A stretch of 64,000 nt of DNA from PFJX01 sp031426815 (GCA_031426815.1 JASJPG010000100.1:4549-68548); one strand, 5' to 3'. Counted from the first letter of the stretch, positions 52,879-61,955 are shown. Notes: generated from the letters alone by a model not told the origin. A program made the numbers and translations.

Positions 52879-53258
52879 TTCACCGAAATCATGTAGGCGA
52901 CGAAATCCGCCTTTTCCTGTGTGCTACAGGCTCGCGCAAGCACATCCTGACAGTTGCGCTTGAACCATTTCTCAACCTTGGCCGGATCGGTAAAGCGGTC
53001 CTTTTGTACGACCGGAGCAATCGGATCAATCACCTTGTTGGTCCTGGCATGTTGACCGGCCGTCTTGGGATCCGAGGTGTGGCATGCCGTGCAGGACTCA
53101 GCGGTCTTGCCGCTGCTGAACTTGCCGCGGAACAGCTTATCGCCGCGCGCAATTGAAGCGGGTCCGGCTTGCGCCACCAGGCTATCCAGCACCTGTTGTT
53201 GCGTGTCGGCATGCGCTGAAGCAACCGCCAACAACAGCAACAAAACGAATTTGTTCAT
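52875..53258 (-). CDS. Sphaeroides-heme-protein-like monoheme cytochrome c (DUF1924)
   Basis: A 127-residue exported cytochrome with signal peptide (HADTQ start of the mature form) and one heme site CTACH. The later RFTDPAKVEKWFKRNCQDVL stretch, with a second cysteine nine residues on, matches SHP, where an asparagine is the displaceable ligand that lets heme bind oxygen; Asn in RNC is the candidate here (inference). Sits between cytochrome b561 and DHC with ATGA overlaps on both sides. Confidence 0.88.
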   Translation of the reverse strand: MNKFVLLLLLAVASAHADTQQQVLDSLVAQAGPASIARGDKLFRGKFSSGKTAESCTACHTSDPKTAGQHARTNKVIDPIAPVVQKDRFTDPAKVEKWFKRNCQDVLARACSTQEKADFVAYMISVK

Positions 53259-53869
53259 TCCTTTTCCTTTCGATACTGAAAACCGCTGACCATGGCTTGC
53301 GCCATCGGCACGCCATGGCGCACCTCGTGCAGGATCAACGCAGCAACATGTAAAACGACAAAACCGATCACGAACTTTTCCAGTACATCGTGCGGCGACT
53401 TGAATAGCGCCTTCAACAACAGGTCGTGGCCCAGCCAGGCGGTCAGCGGGCCGCTACCCTGTTCGATTGCCGCCAGAGCCAGCCCGGTCAGCGCCATCGC
53501 CAGAACAATCAGGTAGAACGCCAGATACGCGGCAGAGGCGAGCGGGTGATGCCCGTAGCCGTCCGGTTCGACCAACCACTGGCGCGTGCGCAACGCCTGC
53601 CACCACGCCCGCCAGTGCCACATGGCGCCCAGACGCGCGGGGGTCGGGCCATTCAGCCCCCAGGACAAGCGGGCAACCAGCCCCAGAGTCAGGGCGTAGC
53701 CGCTCCACAGGTGAAAACGCCAGAGCGCGCTTGCCTCTGGCGTGAACTCGACCCATTCCGCGGCCTGTGCGCTGAGTATCAGCAACACGACAGCCAAGCC
53801 ATTCCAGGCATGGATGCTACGCAGGATCGGGTCGAAGACCCTTTCCCGACTCAGCAGCATCGGGGTCAT
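53255..53869 (-). CDS. Cytochrome b561-family protein
   Basis: A 204-residue di-heme cytochrome b of the Ni-Fe hydrogenase/b561 type with about four membrane spans. Heme histidines are likely in RSIHAWNG, WRFHLWSGYAL, the third span and the late VLHVAALILHEVRHG. It would carry electrons between quinol and the periplasmic cytochromes made by the overlapping SHP and DHC genes. Confidence 0.9.
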   Translation of the reverse strand: MTPMLLSRERVFDPILRSIHAWNGLAVVLLILSAQAAEWVEFTPEASALWRFHLWSGYALTLGLVARLSWGLNGPTPARLGAMWHWRAWWQALRTRQWLVEPDGYGHHPLASAAYLAFYLIVLAMALTGLALAAIEQGSGPLTAWLGHDLLLKALFKSPHDVLEKFVIGFVVLHVAALILHEVRHGVPMAQAMVSGFQYRKEKE

Positions 53870-53879
53870 GGCCGATCGG

Positions 53880-54293
53880 TTACCTGGCTACCGTGGGAAA
53901 AACCGGGAAAACGTAGGGTGCCGCGGCGGGCTGCGCGGTCTCATCGTCGTCCCCCTTGATCTTGATCAGCGACGACGTGAATGCCGGCTTGCCGAGCGAC
54001 TGGTAATAAGCGGTGATGTCCTGGATATCCCTCTCGTTGAAGAACGCCGTGGCGACGGCCATCATCGGGTGCAGGATCTTGCCGGTCTTGTACTTCATGG
54101 TCTTGATCGCAAGCTTGTCGGCATTGCGGCCGCCCAGTTGCAGCGTGTAGAAAATGCCGGGGTAAACATCGCTGCCATGGCAGGCAATACAGGCAACGGC
54201 CTTTTGCTTGCCGACAACCGGGTCGCCGGCCAGAACCGGAGTGGAAATTGCCAGTGCCGCAACAGCGGACAAAGCCAGGGTCAAAGCTTTCAT
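53880..54293 (-). CDS. Class I c-type cytochrome
   Basis: A 137-residue exported cytochrome: signal peptide ending LAGDP, one heme site CIACHGSD and a probable sixth-ligand Met in KILHPMMAVA. The body matches the c4/c5 half-unit pattern (FYTLQLGGRNADKLAIKTM). The ATG at 54293 is chosen because the signal peptide then begins cleanly (MKALTLALSAVA) and AGGAGC precedes it. First gene of the cytochrome cluster, 10 bases before the b561 gene. Confidence 0.9.
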   Translation of the reverse strand: MKALTLALSAVAALAISTPVLAGDPVVGKQKAVACIACHGSDVYPGIFYTLQLGGRNADKLAIKTMKYKTGKILHPMMAVATAFFNERDIQDITAYYQSLGKPAFTSSLIKIKGDDDETAQPAAAPYVFPVFPTVAR

Positions 54294-54471
54294 GAAACGC
54301 TCCTGATAGATAGAAATGTACAAAGACAAATAGCGGTTAAATTCAATCAAGATGATGTTCTAATTTTCTAATACTGTCAATTTACACAATTAAATCATGT
54401 AGATAGCGCATCAAAGGCATAGCCGGACGGCTGCAATTCTGCGTAAAAAATATGCGCTCGGATGCATCGGG

Positions 54472-55917
54472 TCAAATCGACATGCATAGATATTTTGTCT
54501 CCAGATAGGCCTCAATACCTTCCGCGCCCCCTTCGCGACCAAGACCGGATTGCTTGACGCCGCCGAACGGCGCGACTTCAGTCGAAATGACGCCAGCATT
54601 GATCCCGACCATTCCGTATTCCAGCGCCTCGGCAACCCTCCAGATACGCGCCAGATCACTCGTATAGAAATAGGCCGCGAGGCCGTATTCGGTGTCGTTG
54701 GCGAGCCGGATCGCTTCCGCTTCGGTTGCGAAGCGGATCACCGGCGCGACCGGCCCGAACGTCTCGGCACGGCAAACCTGCATGTCGGCGCTGACATTGG
54801 CCAGCACGGTGGGCTGGAAAAAACCGCCGCCCAGCGCATGGCGCGCTCCGCCGCAAGCGACCCGCGCACCCTGCGCCAGCGCATCGCGAATCTGGCGTTC
54901 GACCTTTTCCAGCGCCGCCGCATCGACCAGCGGACCCTGCTCGACGCCCGCATCGAGTCCGTTGCCGACGCTGAGGCGATTGACCTCAATCACCAGTTTT
55001 TCGACGAAGGCATCATGGATACCGGCTTGCACCAGCAGGCGATTGGCGCACACGCAAGTCTGGCCGGCATTGCGGTATTTTGAGGCCAGCGCCCCCGCCA
55101 CCGCCGCATCCAGATCGGCGTCGTCGAACACGATGAACGGCGCATTACCGCCCAGTTCCAGCGAAACGCTTTTCAGCGTATCGGCACAGGCCGCCATCAA
55201 ACGCTTACCGGTCTCGGTCGAACCGGTAAAGGAAAGTTTGCGCACGCGCGGGTCGCCGGTGAATTCCTGTCCAATCGTGGCGGCATCGCCGGTCAGCACA
55301 TTCAACACGCCGGCCGGTACACCGGCCTGTTCGGCCAGATAGGCCAACGCCAGCGCGGTGAATGGCGTCTTCGAGGCCGGTTTGGCCAGCACCGTACAGC
55401 CCGCCGCCAACGCGGCACCGGCCTTGCGCGTCAACATGGCGGCGGGGAAGTTCCACGGCGTGATCAGCGCGGCGACACCGATCGGCTGCTTCAACGTAAC
55501 GATGCGCCGGCCCGGCCAGGGCGAAGGAATCACGTCGCCGTAAACGCGCTTGGCCTCCTCGCCGAACCACTCCAGAAAACCGGCGGCATAGATGACTTCG
55601 CCGCGCGCCTCGGCCAGCGGCTTGCCTTGCTCCAGCGTGATGATGCGGGCCAGATCGTCGGCATGTTGCAGCACCAGATCGTGCCAGCGCCGCAGCATGC
55701 CGGCGCGTTCCTTCGCCAGCAGCCCACGCCAGGCCGGCAAGGCGGCATCGGCGGCGACAATGGCCTGACGCACGGCAGCGCGGTCCAGCCTGGGCACGCT
55801 GCCCAACGTCTCGCCGGTGGCCGGATTGATCACCGGCAAGACAGCGTCCGCCGCAATCCAGTCGCCATTCACATAGGCGCTTTGGCGAAACAAAGCGGGG
55901 TGCTTCAGCTGTTTCAT
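54472..55917 (-). CDS. gabD: NAD(P)-dependent succinate-semialdehyde dehydrogenase
   Basis: A 481-residue aldehyde dehydrogenase. Motifs: TPWNFPAAMLTRKAGAAL, FTGSTETGKRL, catalytic Glu in VSLELGGNAPFIVFDDAD and the nucleophile Cys in NAGQTCVCANR; the adjacent cysteine pair CVC is typical of GabD. It oxidises succinate semialdehyde to succinate. An ATGA overlap couples it to the upstream thioredoxin-HEAT gene. The 180 bases on its 3' side are AT-rich, marking a promoter region for the cytochrome cluster. Confidence 0.94.
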   Translation of the reverse strand: MKQLKHPALFRQSAYVNGDWIAADAVLPVINPATGETLGSVPRLDRAAVRQAIVAADAALPAWRGLLAKERAGMLRRWHDLVLQHADDLARIITLEQGKPLAEARGEVIYAAGFLEWFGEEAKRVYGDVIPSPWPGRRIVTLKQPIGVAALITPWNFPAAMLTRKAGAALAAGCTVLAKPASKTPFTALALAYLAEQAGVPAGVLNVLTGDAATIGQEFTGDPRVRKLSFTGSTETGKRLMAACADTLKSVSLELGGNAPFIVFDDADLDAAVAGALASKYRNAGQTCVCANRLLVQAGIHDAFVEKLVIEVNRLSVGNGLDAGVEQGPLVDAAALEKVERQIRDALAQGARVACGGARHALGGGFFQPTVLANVSADMQVCRAETFGPVAPVIRFATEAEAIRLANDTEYGLAAYFYTSDLARIWRVAEALEYGMVGINAGVISTEVAPFGGVKQSGLGREGGAEGIEAYLETKYLCMSI

Positions 55918-56561
55918 TCTTCACCTCGCAGCACAAGCAGACTTTCGGCGGCGATTTCCCTGACATCGGCGTCCACGTCGAGCAGACAGGCCTGCAACCA
56001 GGGCACGGCGGCGTCAGACTGCGCGAGGCTCAACAGGTGGCAGGCATCGGCGCGCACACGGGCGTCGGCATGGCGCGTCAACGCGCCCAGGTCGGTCGCC
56101 AAAGCCTGCAATTCGACGCGTCCGGCGTATTCCTCGAACACCACGCCGACGCCCAGTTTCACATTCAGGCTGGCCTCGGGATTGGCGACGATGGGAAGCA
56201 GTGCCGTCAAACGACTGGAATCGGCTTCGATCAGCGTCAGTACTTGTGTCAGGCCGCCTTGCTTGAGCAGATCGTGGAACGCGTCGCGCATCCCATCCGA
56301 AGAAGCCGCGCGCCGCGCCCAGACCTCCAGTTCGGCTTCGCTTCTGGCACCGGACAATTCGAACGGGCCGATCCGCAGCCAGGGCACCGAGCGTATCCCC
56401 AACGCCTGCGCGGCTTCCGGGCGGAGTTCGAGATTGACCGCTTCCAGCCGGCCGATCAGGCCGCGCTTCAGCAGTTCGGACAATCCGGCCAGCACGACCG
56501 GGCAATGCGGACACTGGCTGGAGAGGAACAGCAACGCATCGGGCGCTTCAGTGGCATTCAT
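55914..56561 (-). CDS. Thioredoxin-like domain fused to HEAT-like repeats
   Basis: A 215-residue protein. Residues 9-85 look like a glutaredoxin/thioredoxin domain with redox motif SSQCPHCPVV and cis-Pro GIRSVPWLRIG. The rest (from about residue 95) has helical repeats resembling HEAT (ADARVRADACHLLSLAQ, DADVREIAAESLLVL). No signal peptide, so probably cytoplasmic. Coupled to gabD; its substrate is unknown. Confidence 0.8.
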   Translation of the reverse strand: MNATEAPDALLFLSSQCPHCPVVLAGLSELLKRGLIGRLEAVNLELRPEAAQALGIRSVPWLRIGPFELSGARSEAELEVWARRAASSDGMRDAFHDLLKQGGLTQVLTLIEADSSRLTALLPIVANPEASLNVKLGVGVVFEEYAGRVELQALATDLGALTRHADARVRADACHLLSLAQSDAAVPWLQACLLDVDADVREIAAESLLVLRGEE

Positions 56562-56629
56562 GGCTGGTGCGAATGGAACGGGATCGTTAGGCTAGCGCAT
56601 CAACCGCTCACCTTGGAAGGAATGCCCGC

Positions 56630-57712
56630 ATGTCCGCTGTCGATCTGTTCAGCCCGCTGCAGCTTGGCCCGCTCACGTTGAAAAACCGCATGGTGATGGC
56701 GCCATTGACGCGCAATCGCTCCACGCCCGAAGGCATCCCGCATGCGCTCAATGTCGAGTACTACCGGCAGCGTGCCGGCGCCGGACTGATCCTGACGGAA
56801 GCGACCTGCATCGCGCCCGAAGCGGTGGGTTATCCGCTCACGCCCGGCATCTGGAACAGCGCCCAGGCGGCCGGCTGGAAAGCCGTGACGGCAGCGGTAC
56901 ACGAGGCCGGCGGCAAGATTTTCTGCCAACTTTGGCACGTCGGCCGCATTTCGCACCCCGACCTGCAACCCGGCGGCCAATTGCCGGTCGCGCCCTCCGC
57001 GATCAAGCCGGCCGGCGACGCCATCACGCTGCAAGGGCCGCAACCTTTCGTCACGCCGCGCGCGCTGGCCATCGAAGAACTGCCCGGCATCGTCGCGGCC
57101 TATCGCAATGCAACCCATCTTGCCCTGGAAGCCGGCTTCGACGGCGTCGAAGTGCATGCCGCCAACGGTTATCTGCTCGACGAATTCCTGCGCGACGGCA
57201 GCAACCAGCGCCAGGATGCCTACGGCGGCAGCATCGACAACCGCGCGCGCCTGTTGCTGGAAGTCGTCGACGCCGTATGCGAGGTCTGCGCCGCGAATCG
57301 GGTCGGCGTGCGCCTGTCACCGGTGCAACCGTTCAACGACATGCGCGACAGCGATCCTGCCGCCACCTTTAGCCGCGTCGTCGAACTGCTCAATGCGTTC
57401 GATCTGGCCTATCTGCATGTCACCGAATTGGGCCGCGATGCGCCCGGTGCCGCCGGTCCGTTCTTCGAACCGCTCGACCTGCGCGCACGCTGGCACGGCA
57501 TCTACATGACCAACGCCGGCTACGACAAGACGCGGGCCAACGCGGTGTTGCAGGCCGGCCAGGCCGATCTGGTCGCGTTCGGCGTGCCGTTCATCGCCAA
57601 CCCGGACCTGCCCGAACGCTATCGACACGATGCCTCGCTCAACCCGCCCGACGTGTCCACCTTCTACGGCGGCGCGGAAAAGGGCTATACCGACTACCCC
57701 TGCCTGGCCTGA
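56630..57712 (+). CDS. nemA: Old Yellow Enzyme-type alkene reductase (NemA)
   Basis: A 360-residue FMN barrel: MAPLTRNRS, HVGRISH, the substrate-binding pattern EVHAANGYLLDEFL with DGSNQRQDAYGGS following, and RVGVRLSP. The family reduces activated C=C bonds and nitro compounds with NADPH. It is divergent from the thioredoxin-HEAT gene and four bases from the next gene. Confidence 0.95.
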   Translation: MSAVDLFSPLQLGPLTLKNRMVMAPLTRNRSTPEGIPHALNVEYYRQRAGAGLILTEATCIAPEAVGYPLTPGIWNSAQAAGWKAVTAAVHEAGGKIFCQLWHVGRISHPDLQPGGQLPVAPSAIKPAGDAITLQGPQPFVTPRALAIEELPGIVAAYRNATHLALEAGFDGVEVHAANGYLLDEFLRDGSNQRQDAYGGSIDNRARLLLEVVDAVCEVCAANRVGVRLSPVQPFNDMRDSDPAATFSRVVELLNAFDLAYLHVTELGRDAPGAAGPFFEPLDLRARWHGIYMTNAGYDKTRANAVLQAGQADLVAFGVPFIANPDLPERYRHDASLNPPDVSTFYGGAEKGYTDYPCLA

Positions 57713-57716
57713 ACCG

Positions 57717-58352
57717 ATGCGCTTCGAAATCATCCCGGTCACTCCCTACCAACAGAATTGCTCGCTGATCTGGTGCGAAACCACAGGCAGCGCCGCTTTG
57801 ATCGACCCGGGCGGCGATGTCGATCAGCTTCTCGCGGCGGTCGCGCAAGCCGGCGTCAAGCTGGAAAAACTGCTACTGACACATGGCCATCTCGATCACG
57901 TCGGTGGCGCGGTGGAACTGGCTCGCAGACTTGAACTCCCGATCTACGGCCCGCAGGAAGCCGACGCCTTCTGGCTGGACATGCTGCCCGAGCAGGCGCG
58001 CATGTTCGGCTTTCCGCATATCGAGGTTTTTCGCCCCGACCATTGGCTGCACGATGGCGAGGTGGTCGAACTGGGGGAATTGCGCCTGGACGTCATCCAC
58101 TGTCCCGGCCACACGCCCGGCCACGTGGTGTTGTTCGAGCCTGCCAGCCGGCATGCCTTCGTCGGCGATGTGCTGTTTCGCGGCAGCATCGGCCGTACCG
58201 ACTTTCCCCAGGGCAATCATGCCGACCTGATCGCATCGATCCGGAACAAGCTGTTTCCGCTCGGCGACGACGTCAACTTTGTGCCTGGGCACGGTCCGAT
58301 GAGCACCTTCGGGCGCGAACGACGCAGCAACCCCTACGTTCAGAGTTCCTGA
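57717..58352 (+). CDS. Metallo-beta-lactamase-fold hydrolase (YcbL/GloB type)
   Basis: A 211-residue hydrolase with the metal motif LTHGHLDHVGG, later CPGHTPGH, GDVLFRGSIGRTD and a final FVPGHGPMS. It is close to YcbL-type glyoxalase II relatives, so a thioester hydrolase is likely. The ATG at 57717 gives the family's normal start (MRFEIIPVTPYQQNC); it overlaps nothing and follows nemA by four bases. Confidence 0.93.
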   Translation: MRFEIIPVTPYQQNCSLIWCETTGSAALIDPGGDVDQLLAAVAQAGVKLEKLLLTHGHLDHVGGAVELARRLELPIYGPQEADAFWLDMLPEQARMFGFPHIEVFRPDHWLHDGEVVELGELRLDVIHCPGHTPGHVVLFEPASRHAFVGDVLFRGSIGRTDFPQGNHADLIASIRNKLFPLGDDVNFVPGHGPMSTFGRERRSNPYVQSS

Positions 58353-58394
58353 TCCCCCGTAGGATGGTGAAGGCGTGAGCTGAGTCCAGGCGTA

Positions 58395-58426
58395 AAAAAG
58401 CCGGACCTGAGTCCGGCTCTTTGTTT
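58395..58426. terminator. Rho-independent terminator between the hydrolase gene and soxZ
   Basis: AGCCGGAC pairs with GTCCGGCT around CTGA, with A-run on the left and CTCTTTG on the right. On the minus strand it ends soxYZ with a TTTTTT run; it can also serve the plus-strand hydrolase gene. Confidence 0.9.
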
Positions 58427-58441
58427 CAAGCGTGAGCTTGA

Positions 58442-58756
58442 TCAGCCGATGGTAGCTTCGGCGGAGTTCTTGTCACCCTTGTTGTCCATCCAGGACACGG
58501 CGACCTTGTCGCCAGCCTTGGCGCCCTTGACCTTGAACGCCAGGTAGGGGTTCTTGGAAATGCCGCCGCCCCACTGCGCATCCAGCACCATCTTGCCGTT
58601 CACCGTGGCGGTGACGTTGGTGATGTGGTGCGCGGGAATCAGCGCGCCGGTCTTGGCATCTTTGCGCAAGCCGGTTTCCATCGGGTGGTTCATCAGGCAC
58701 TTCACGTCGGCGGTATCGCCGGACATCGAGGCGCGGATCTTCATCGGTTCTGCCAT
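58442..58756 (-). CDS. soxZ: Thiosulfate-oxidation carrier subunit SoxZ
   Basis: A 104-residue Ig-fold protein starting with PMKIRASMSGDTADVKCLMNHPMETG and ending KNSAEATIG; it is the partner that forms the SoxYZ heterodimer in the periplasm. It has no signal peptide of its own and is known to be exported together with Tat-targeted SoxY. RBS TAGGAGC is well placed. soxXA, soxB and soxCD are not adjacent. Confidence 0.96.
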   Translation of the reverse strand: MAEPMKIRASMSGDTADVKCLMNHPMETGLRKDAKTGALIPAHHITNVTATVNGKMVLDAQWGGGISKNPYLAFKVKGAKAGDKVAVSWMDNKGDKNSAEATIG

Positions 58757-58810
58757 TTTGTTGCTCCTATCTCTTGTTCGGGTTTGATCGGAAAAGTCGA
58801 AGGGACTGAC

Positions 58811-59278
58811 TTAGCCGCCGCAGCCACCGATGGTGACCTTCACTTCTTTCGCCGCCGTGTACATCTTGCCGCCGGCTTTCACGACCGCGCGCACGTTGGC
58901 CGTGGAGCCCATCTTGATGCGGGTGGAGATGAAGCCTTGCGCGCCGTTCGACAGGTCGAACTGGGCCAGCATCGGCATGGTGTTCTTCTCGCCGATCAGC
59001 GTGATCGACTCGGTTCCGGCAATGTTGGAAGTGATTTCGACCGGCACCACAGCGCCGTTCTCGGCAATGTCCGGCGCCTTCACGACGATATCGCCAGACG
59101 CAGCACCGGCACCGCCGACTGCTTTCATGACGCCGCCGAGATCCTTGCTCTCGAACACGGATTTGTTCCACTCGGCCGCAAACACCGCGCCCGGCTTCAA
59201 CAGACCCGCGGCGACCGCCACGCTCACCGCGCTGGCTGCGCCAGCACCCTTCAATACGTTTCTGCGCAGAATGTTCAT
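58811..59278 (-). CDS. soxY: Thiosulfate-oxidation carrier subunit SoxY
   Basis: A 155-residue protein with a twin-arginine signal (MNILRRNVLKGAG) and the C-terminal swinging arm GGCGG, whose cysteine carries the sulfur intermediate. The Tat motif connects it with tatABC in this window. SoxYZ delivers thiosulfate-derived sulfur to SoxAX, SoxB and SoxCD; without soxXABCD nearby the rest must be elsewhere or absent. An upstream in-frame ATG at 59341 is rejected. Confidence 0.96.
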   Translation of the reverse strand: MNILRRNVLKGAGAASAVSVAVAAGLLKPGAVFAAEWNKSVFESKDLGGVMKAVGGAGAASGDIVVKAPDIAENGAVVPVEITSNIAGTESITLIGEKNTMPMLAQFDLSNGAQGFISTRIKMGSTANVRAVVKAGGKMYTAAKEVKVTIGGCGG

Positions 59279-59534
59279 GCAGTTGTCTCCAGTAAAAAAG
59301 TGATCCAGTTTATGCCCGCTCCGGCCTGTTGCTTGCCACAACCGACCGCGACGATGACATCACAATACGAGCGCTTATACAAACGCCACTCGATCCCGCG
59401 TGGTGCACAGCCCGGCCTGATATTTTCGACCTAGTGGACACCATTACAAACGGACGATTGGGCGGCGCGAACATTGACACGAAACGTGTAGTTTTGTCAT
59501 GTCGATGGTCAAGGTTATATATGGCCTTTTTGCT

Positions 59535-60851
59535 TTAGTTCAACTGTATTCGGCTGCCGAACGGCGTCCTGGCCTTGCCCTTGACCAGCCAGACGACGGG
59601 ATACGGCGGCTCGGTATCGGGAAAATGCCCTTCCGCATCGGTGAAATAGACCAGCAAATCCGGGTTCAGGCGATCCCGTTCGATCCACTCGAATACCGGT
59701 CGAAAATCAGTGCCACCGCCGCCGGAGATCGCTTCCGGCAGGTTGATCGCCTGCCACATCGCATAGCGCCACGGGCCGCTGGCATCGAGCTTGTCGTCGC
59801 AGGCATGCAGCGTGACGTCAGCCCTAACCTGGGCCTTGAGCGCGTCGATTTCGGTCAGGAATTCCTGCAATTCTTCACGCGTGACCGAGCCGCTGGTATC
59901 CAGCACGACGATCGCATTGACGCTCTGGCTGTACAGGCGCGGCATCAGCGCCTCGCTGCTGTTACCAACATCGCGGCGCGAGGTGCGCTGAAAACTGTAG
60001 TCGTCACGCGCCGCATTCATCATGAAGCGCGCCAACAGCGACCGCCAGGGCAGTTGCGGCGCCAGCAGGTTATCGACCAGACGCAGCATCGACTGACTCA
60101 GCTTGCCGGCCTGACGCGCCGCCTGCGCCGCTGAGGCAAGACGACTCTTCCATTGCTCGTCGAGTTTGCCTGGATCTGCGGGCGGCGGCGGCGACTCGGA
60201 TTTGCCGGACTGCTGCTGCTCCGCGTCCTGGCCATTGCCATCCTGGCGATCCTGTCGCTCCGGCTTGCCGCCGCCGTCGCCATCGGACGGGTCGGACGGG
60301 TTGGACGGGTCTGACTTTTCGCCCTGGCCTTCACCCTGTTTGGCGTCGCCCTGCTCCTGCTGCTCGCTGGAGTCACCCGCGCCGCCGTCGCTTGAGTCGG
60401 TGTCGAACAGATGCATGTCCTGCGTTTCTTCCGGCGGGTCTTCATGCAGCACCGGGTAGATTTCTTCCGCCGTCAAACCGCGATATGCCGCGTTCATCAA
60501 AGCATTGTCCGGTCCGCGCATGCGCTCCTCGTCGAGGATCATGTTGACGGCATAGTCGCAGGCGACGTCCCAGCGATGCTTCTGGCGATGATTGCGGCGA
60601 TTGAAATGCGACAACGCGCAATGCATCGCCTCATGCGCCAGCACGAACTGGGTTTGCTCCAGCGTCAGCCGGCCGATGTAGTCCGGGTTGAAATAGAAAT
60701 TGCGCGCATCGGTGGCCGTGGTCTTGCACCACTTCGGATCGGCCGCCTTCAACGGCAGATGCATGACCAGCGCGCCGAGAAAGGGCTTTTCCAGGATCAG
60801 CCGGGTGCGCGCGGCGGCGAGCTTGGTTTCCAGCGCGGCAAGTGCTTGCAT
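59535..60851 (-). CDS. DUF2201-like putative metallopeptidase with vWA domain
   Basis: A 438-residue protein. The N-terminal part has the zinc-peptidase-like motif LAHEAMHCALSHF (His73, Glu74, His77). Residues 160-230 are an acidic, low-complexity linker rich in Asp, Glu, Gln and Pro (9-base tandem repeats in DNA). The C-terminal part is a von Willebrand A domain with the MIDAS motif VVLDTSGSV and the SGGGGTDFRPVFEW stretch. It is encoded directly after a MoxR-type ATPase. MoxR-vWA pairs act as chaperone-like remodelling machines. Confidence 0.9.
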   Translation of the reverse strand: MQALAALETKLAAARTRLILEKPFLGALVMHLPLKAADPKWCKTTATDARNFYFNPDYIGRLTLEQTQFVLAHEAMHCALSHFNRRNHRQKHRWDVACDYAVNMILDEERMRGPDNALMNAAYRGLTAEEIYPVLHEDPPEETQDMHLFDTDSSDGGAGDSSEQQEQGDAKQGEGQGEKSDPSNPSDPSDGDGGGKPERQDRQDGNGQDAEQQQSGKSESPPPPADPGKLDEQWKSRLASAAQAARQAGKLSQSMLRLVDNLLAPQLPWRSLLARFMMNAARDDYSFQRTSRRDVGNSSEALMPRLYSQSVNAIVVLDTSGSVTREELQEFLTEIDALKAQVRADVTLHACDDKLDASGPWRYAMWQAINLPEAISGGGGTDFRPVFEWIERDRLNPDLLVYFTDAEGHFPDTEPPYPVVWLVKGKARTPFGSRIQLN

Positions 60852-60870
60852 GGGCGAAAGTCGCTCCGGT

Positions 60871-61932
60871 TCAGGCGGCCGGTTTGAAGTCGTACAACAT
60901 CAATTCGGCGACGCTATTGGCCCATTCGACGAACTCCGGCACCTTGAACAAGGGTTGCCCGACGGCGCGATGCAGATCGGTCACCAGCATCACGCCCATC
61001 TCGCGCTGCGGGAAATTGCGCGCATATTTCAGGATGTTGGACAGTTTCTTCACGCCTTTTTCGCCCTCGCCCGTACTTTCCTTCGCCCGCCGCACCAGCG
61101 CGGCCGCAACGCCGTATTGCAGGTCGATGCCCTTGGGCACATCGAATACGCTGCCATCGAGAATGCCGTCGATATCGGGCAGGTTTTCCAGGTTGTCGAC
61201 GAAGGCTTTCAGCTCGACGCCGCACGCCTGGCCGACACAGGCCTGCAATGCATCGGACAGCAGATCCGGGCGATCGCCGAACTTCTGCAGTGCGCGATGC
61301 GCGTATTCCCAGGAGCGCGGACTCGGGAAGGCGACCGGGTTGTGTGCCGCGTCGTAATGGAACAACAGGTCCGGACGGAAACGCAGGAAACCGAGAATGC
61401 GCGCATCGATGCCGGCCCTGAGCGCCCAGCTCACCCAGTCGTCCAGATTGGCTTCCACTTCGTAATGGGTGAAGCGGTTGGCCAGCGGCGCCGGCATCGC
61501 ATAGGTCACGCCGCGGTCGCCCTGGCGGTTGCCGGCGGCGAAGATCGCCCAACCGTCGGGAATGACGTACTCGCCGAGACGGCGGTCGAGGATGAGTTGA
61601 TAGGCGGCGGCGGACACCGTCGGCGGCGCGGCGTTGATCTCGTCGAGGAACAGGATGCCGGCCGGGCCATGCCGGCGCGCATCGGGCAGCATGGAGGGAA
61701 TCGACCATTCGACGTTGTCGTTGTTGCGAAACGGTATGCCGCGCAGATCGGTCGGTTCCATCTGCGACAGGCGCAGGTCGATCAACGGCACGCCATGCAG
61801 TTTGGCGATGCCGGCAATGATCTGCGACTTGCCGACGCCGGGCGGCCCCCACAACATCACCGGCGTATGCTGGCCGGCATTGCAACTGGTGAATTCGCGC
61901 TCGAGGATGGTTTCGATATGAGAGGGACGCAT
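60871..61932 (-). CDS. MoxR-family AAA+ ATPase
   Basis: A 353-residue ATPase: Walker A GPPGVGKS (residues 29-36), Walker B GILFLDEINAAPP, sensor and arginine region MPAPLANRFTHYEVE. The MoxR type works with vWA partners (RavA-ViaA, CbbQ-CbbO, NorQ-NorD are known examples). Start at 61932 by family alignment: longer starts upstream cover unrelated residues. Middle gene of a three-gene unit, with gaps of about 20 bases. Confidence 0.92.
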   Translation of the reverse strand: MRPSHIETILEREFTSCNAGQHTPVMLWGPPGVGKSQIIAGIAKLHGVPLIDLRLSQMEPTDLRGIPFRNNDNVEWSIPSMLPDARRHGPAGILFLDEINAAPPTVSAAAYQLILDRRLGEYVIPDGWAIFAAGNRQGDRGVTYAMPAPLANRFTHYEVEANLDDWVSWALRAGIDARILGFLRFRPDLLFHYDAAHNPVAFPSPRSWEYAHRALQKFGDRPDLLSDALQACVGQACGVELKAFVDNLENLPDIDGILDGSVFDVPKGIDLQYGVAAALVRRAKESTGEGEKGVKKLSNILKYARNFPQREMGVMLVTDLHRAVGQPLFKVPEFVEWANSVAELMLYDFKPAA

Positions 61933-61955
61933 GGTGCTTTCAACAATCGTTGTGT

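Noticed and set aside
59329..59538. 69-codon plus-strand frame between soxY and the vWA gene
   Set aside because: No ribosome site, no recognisable pattern; this gap more likely carries the soxYZ promoter.
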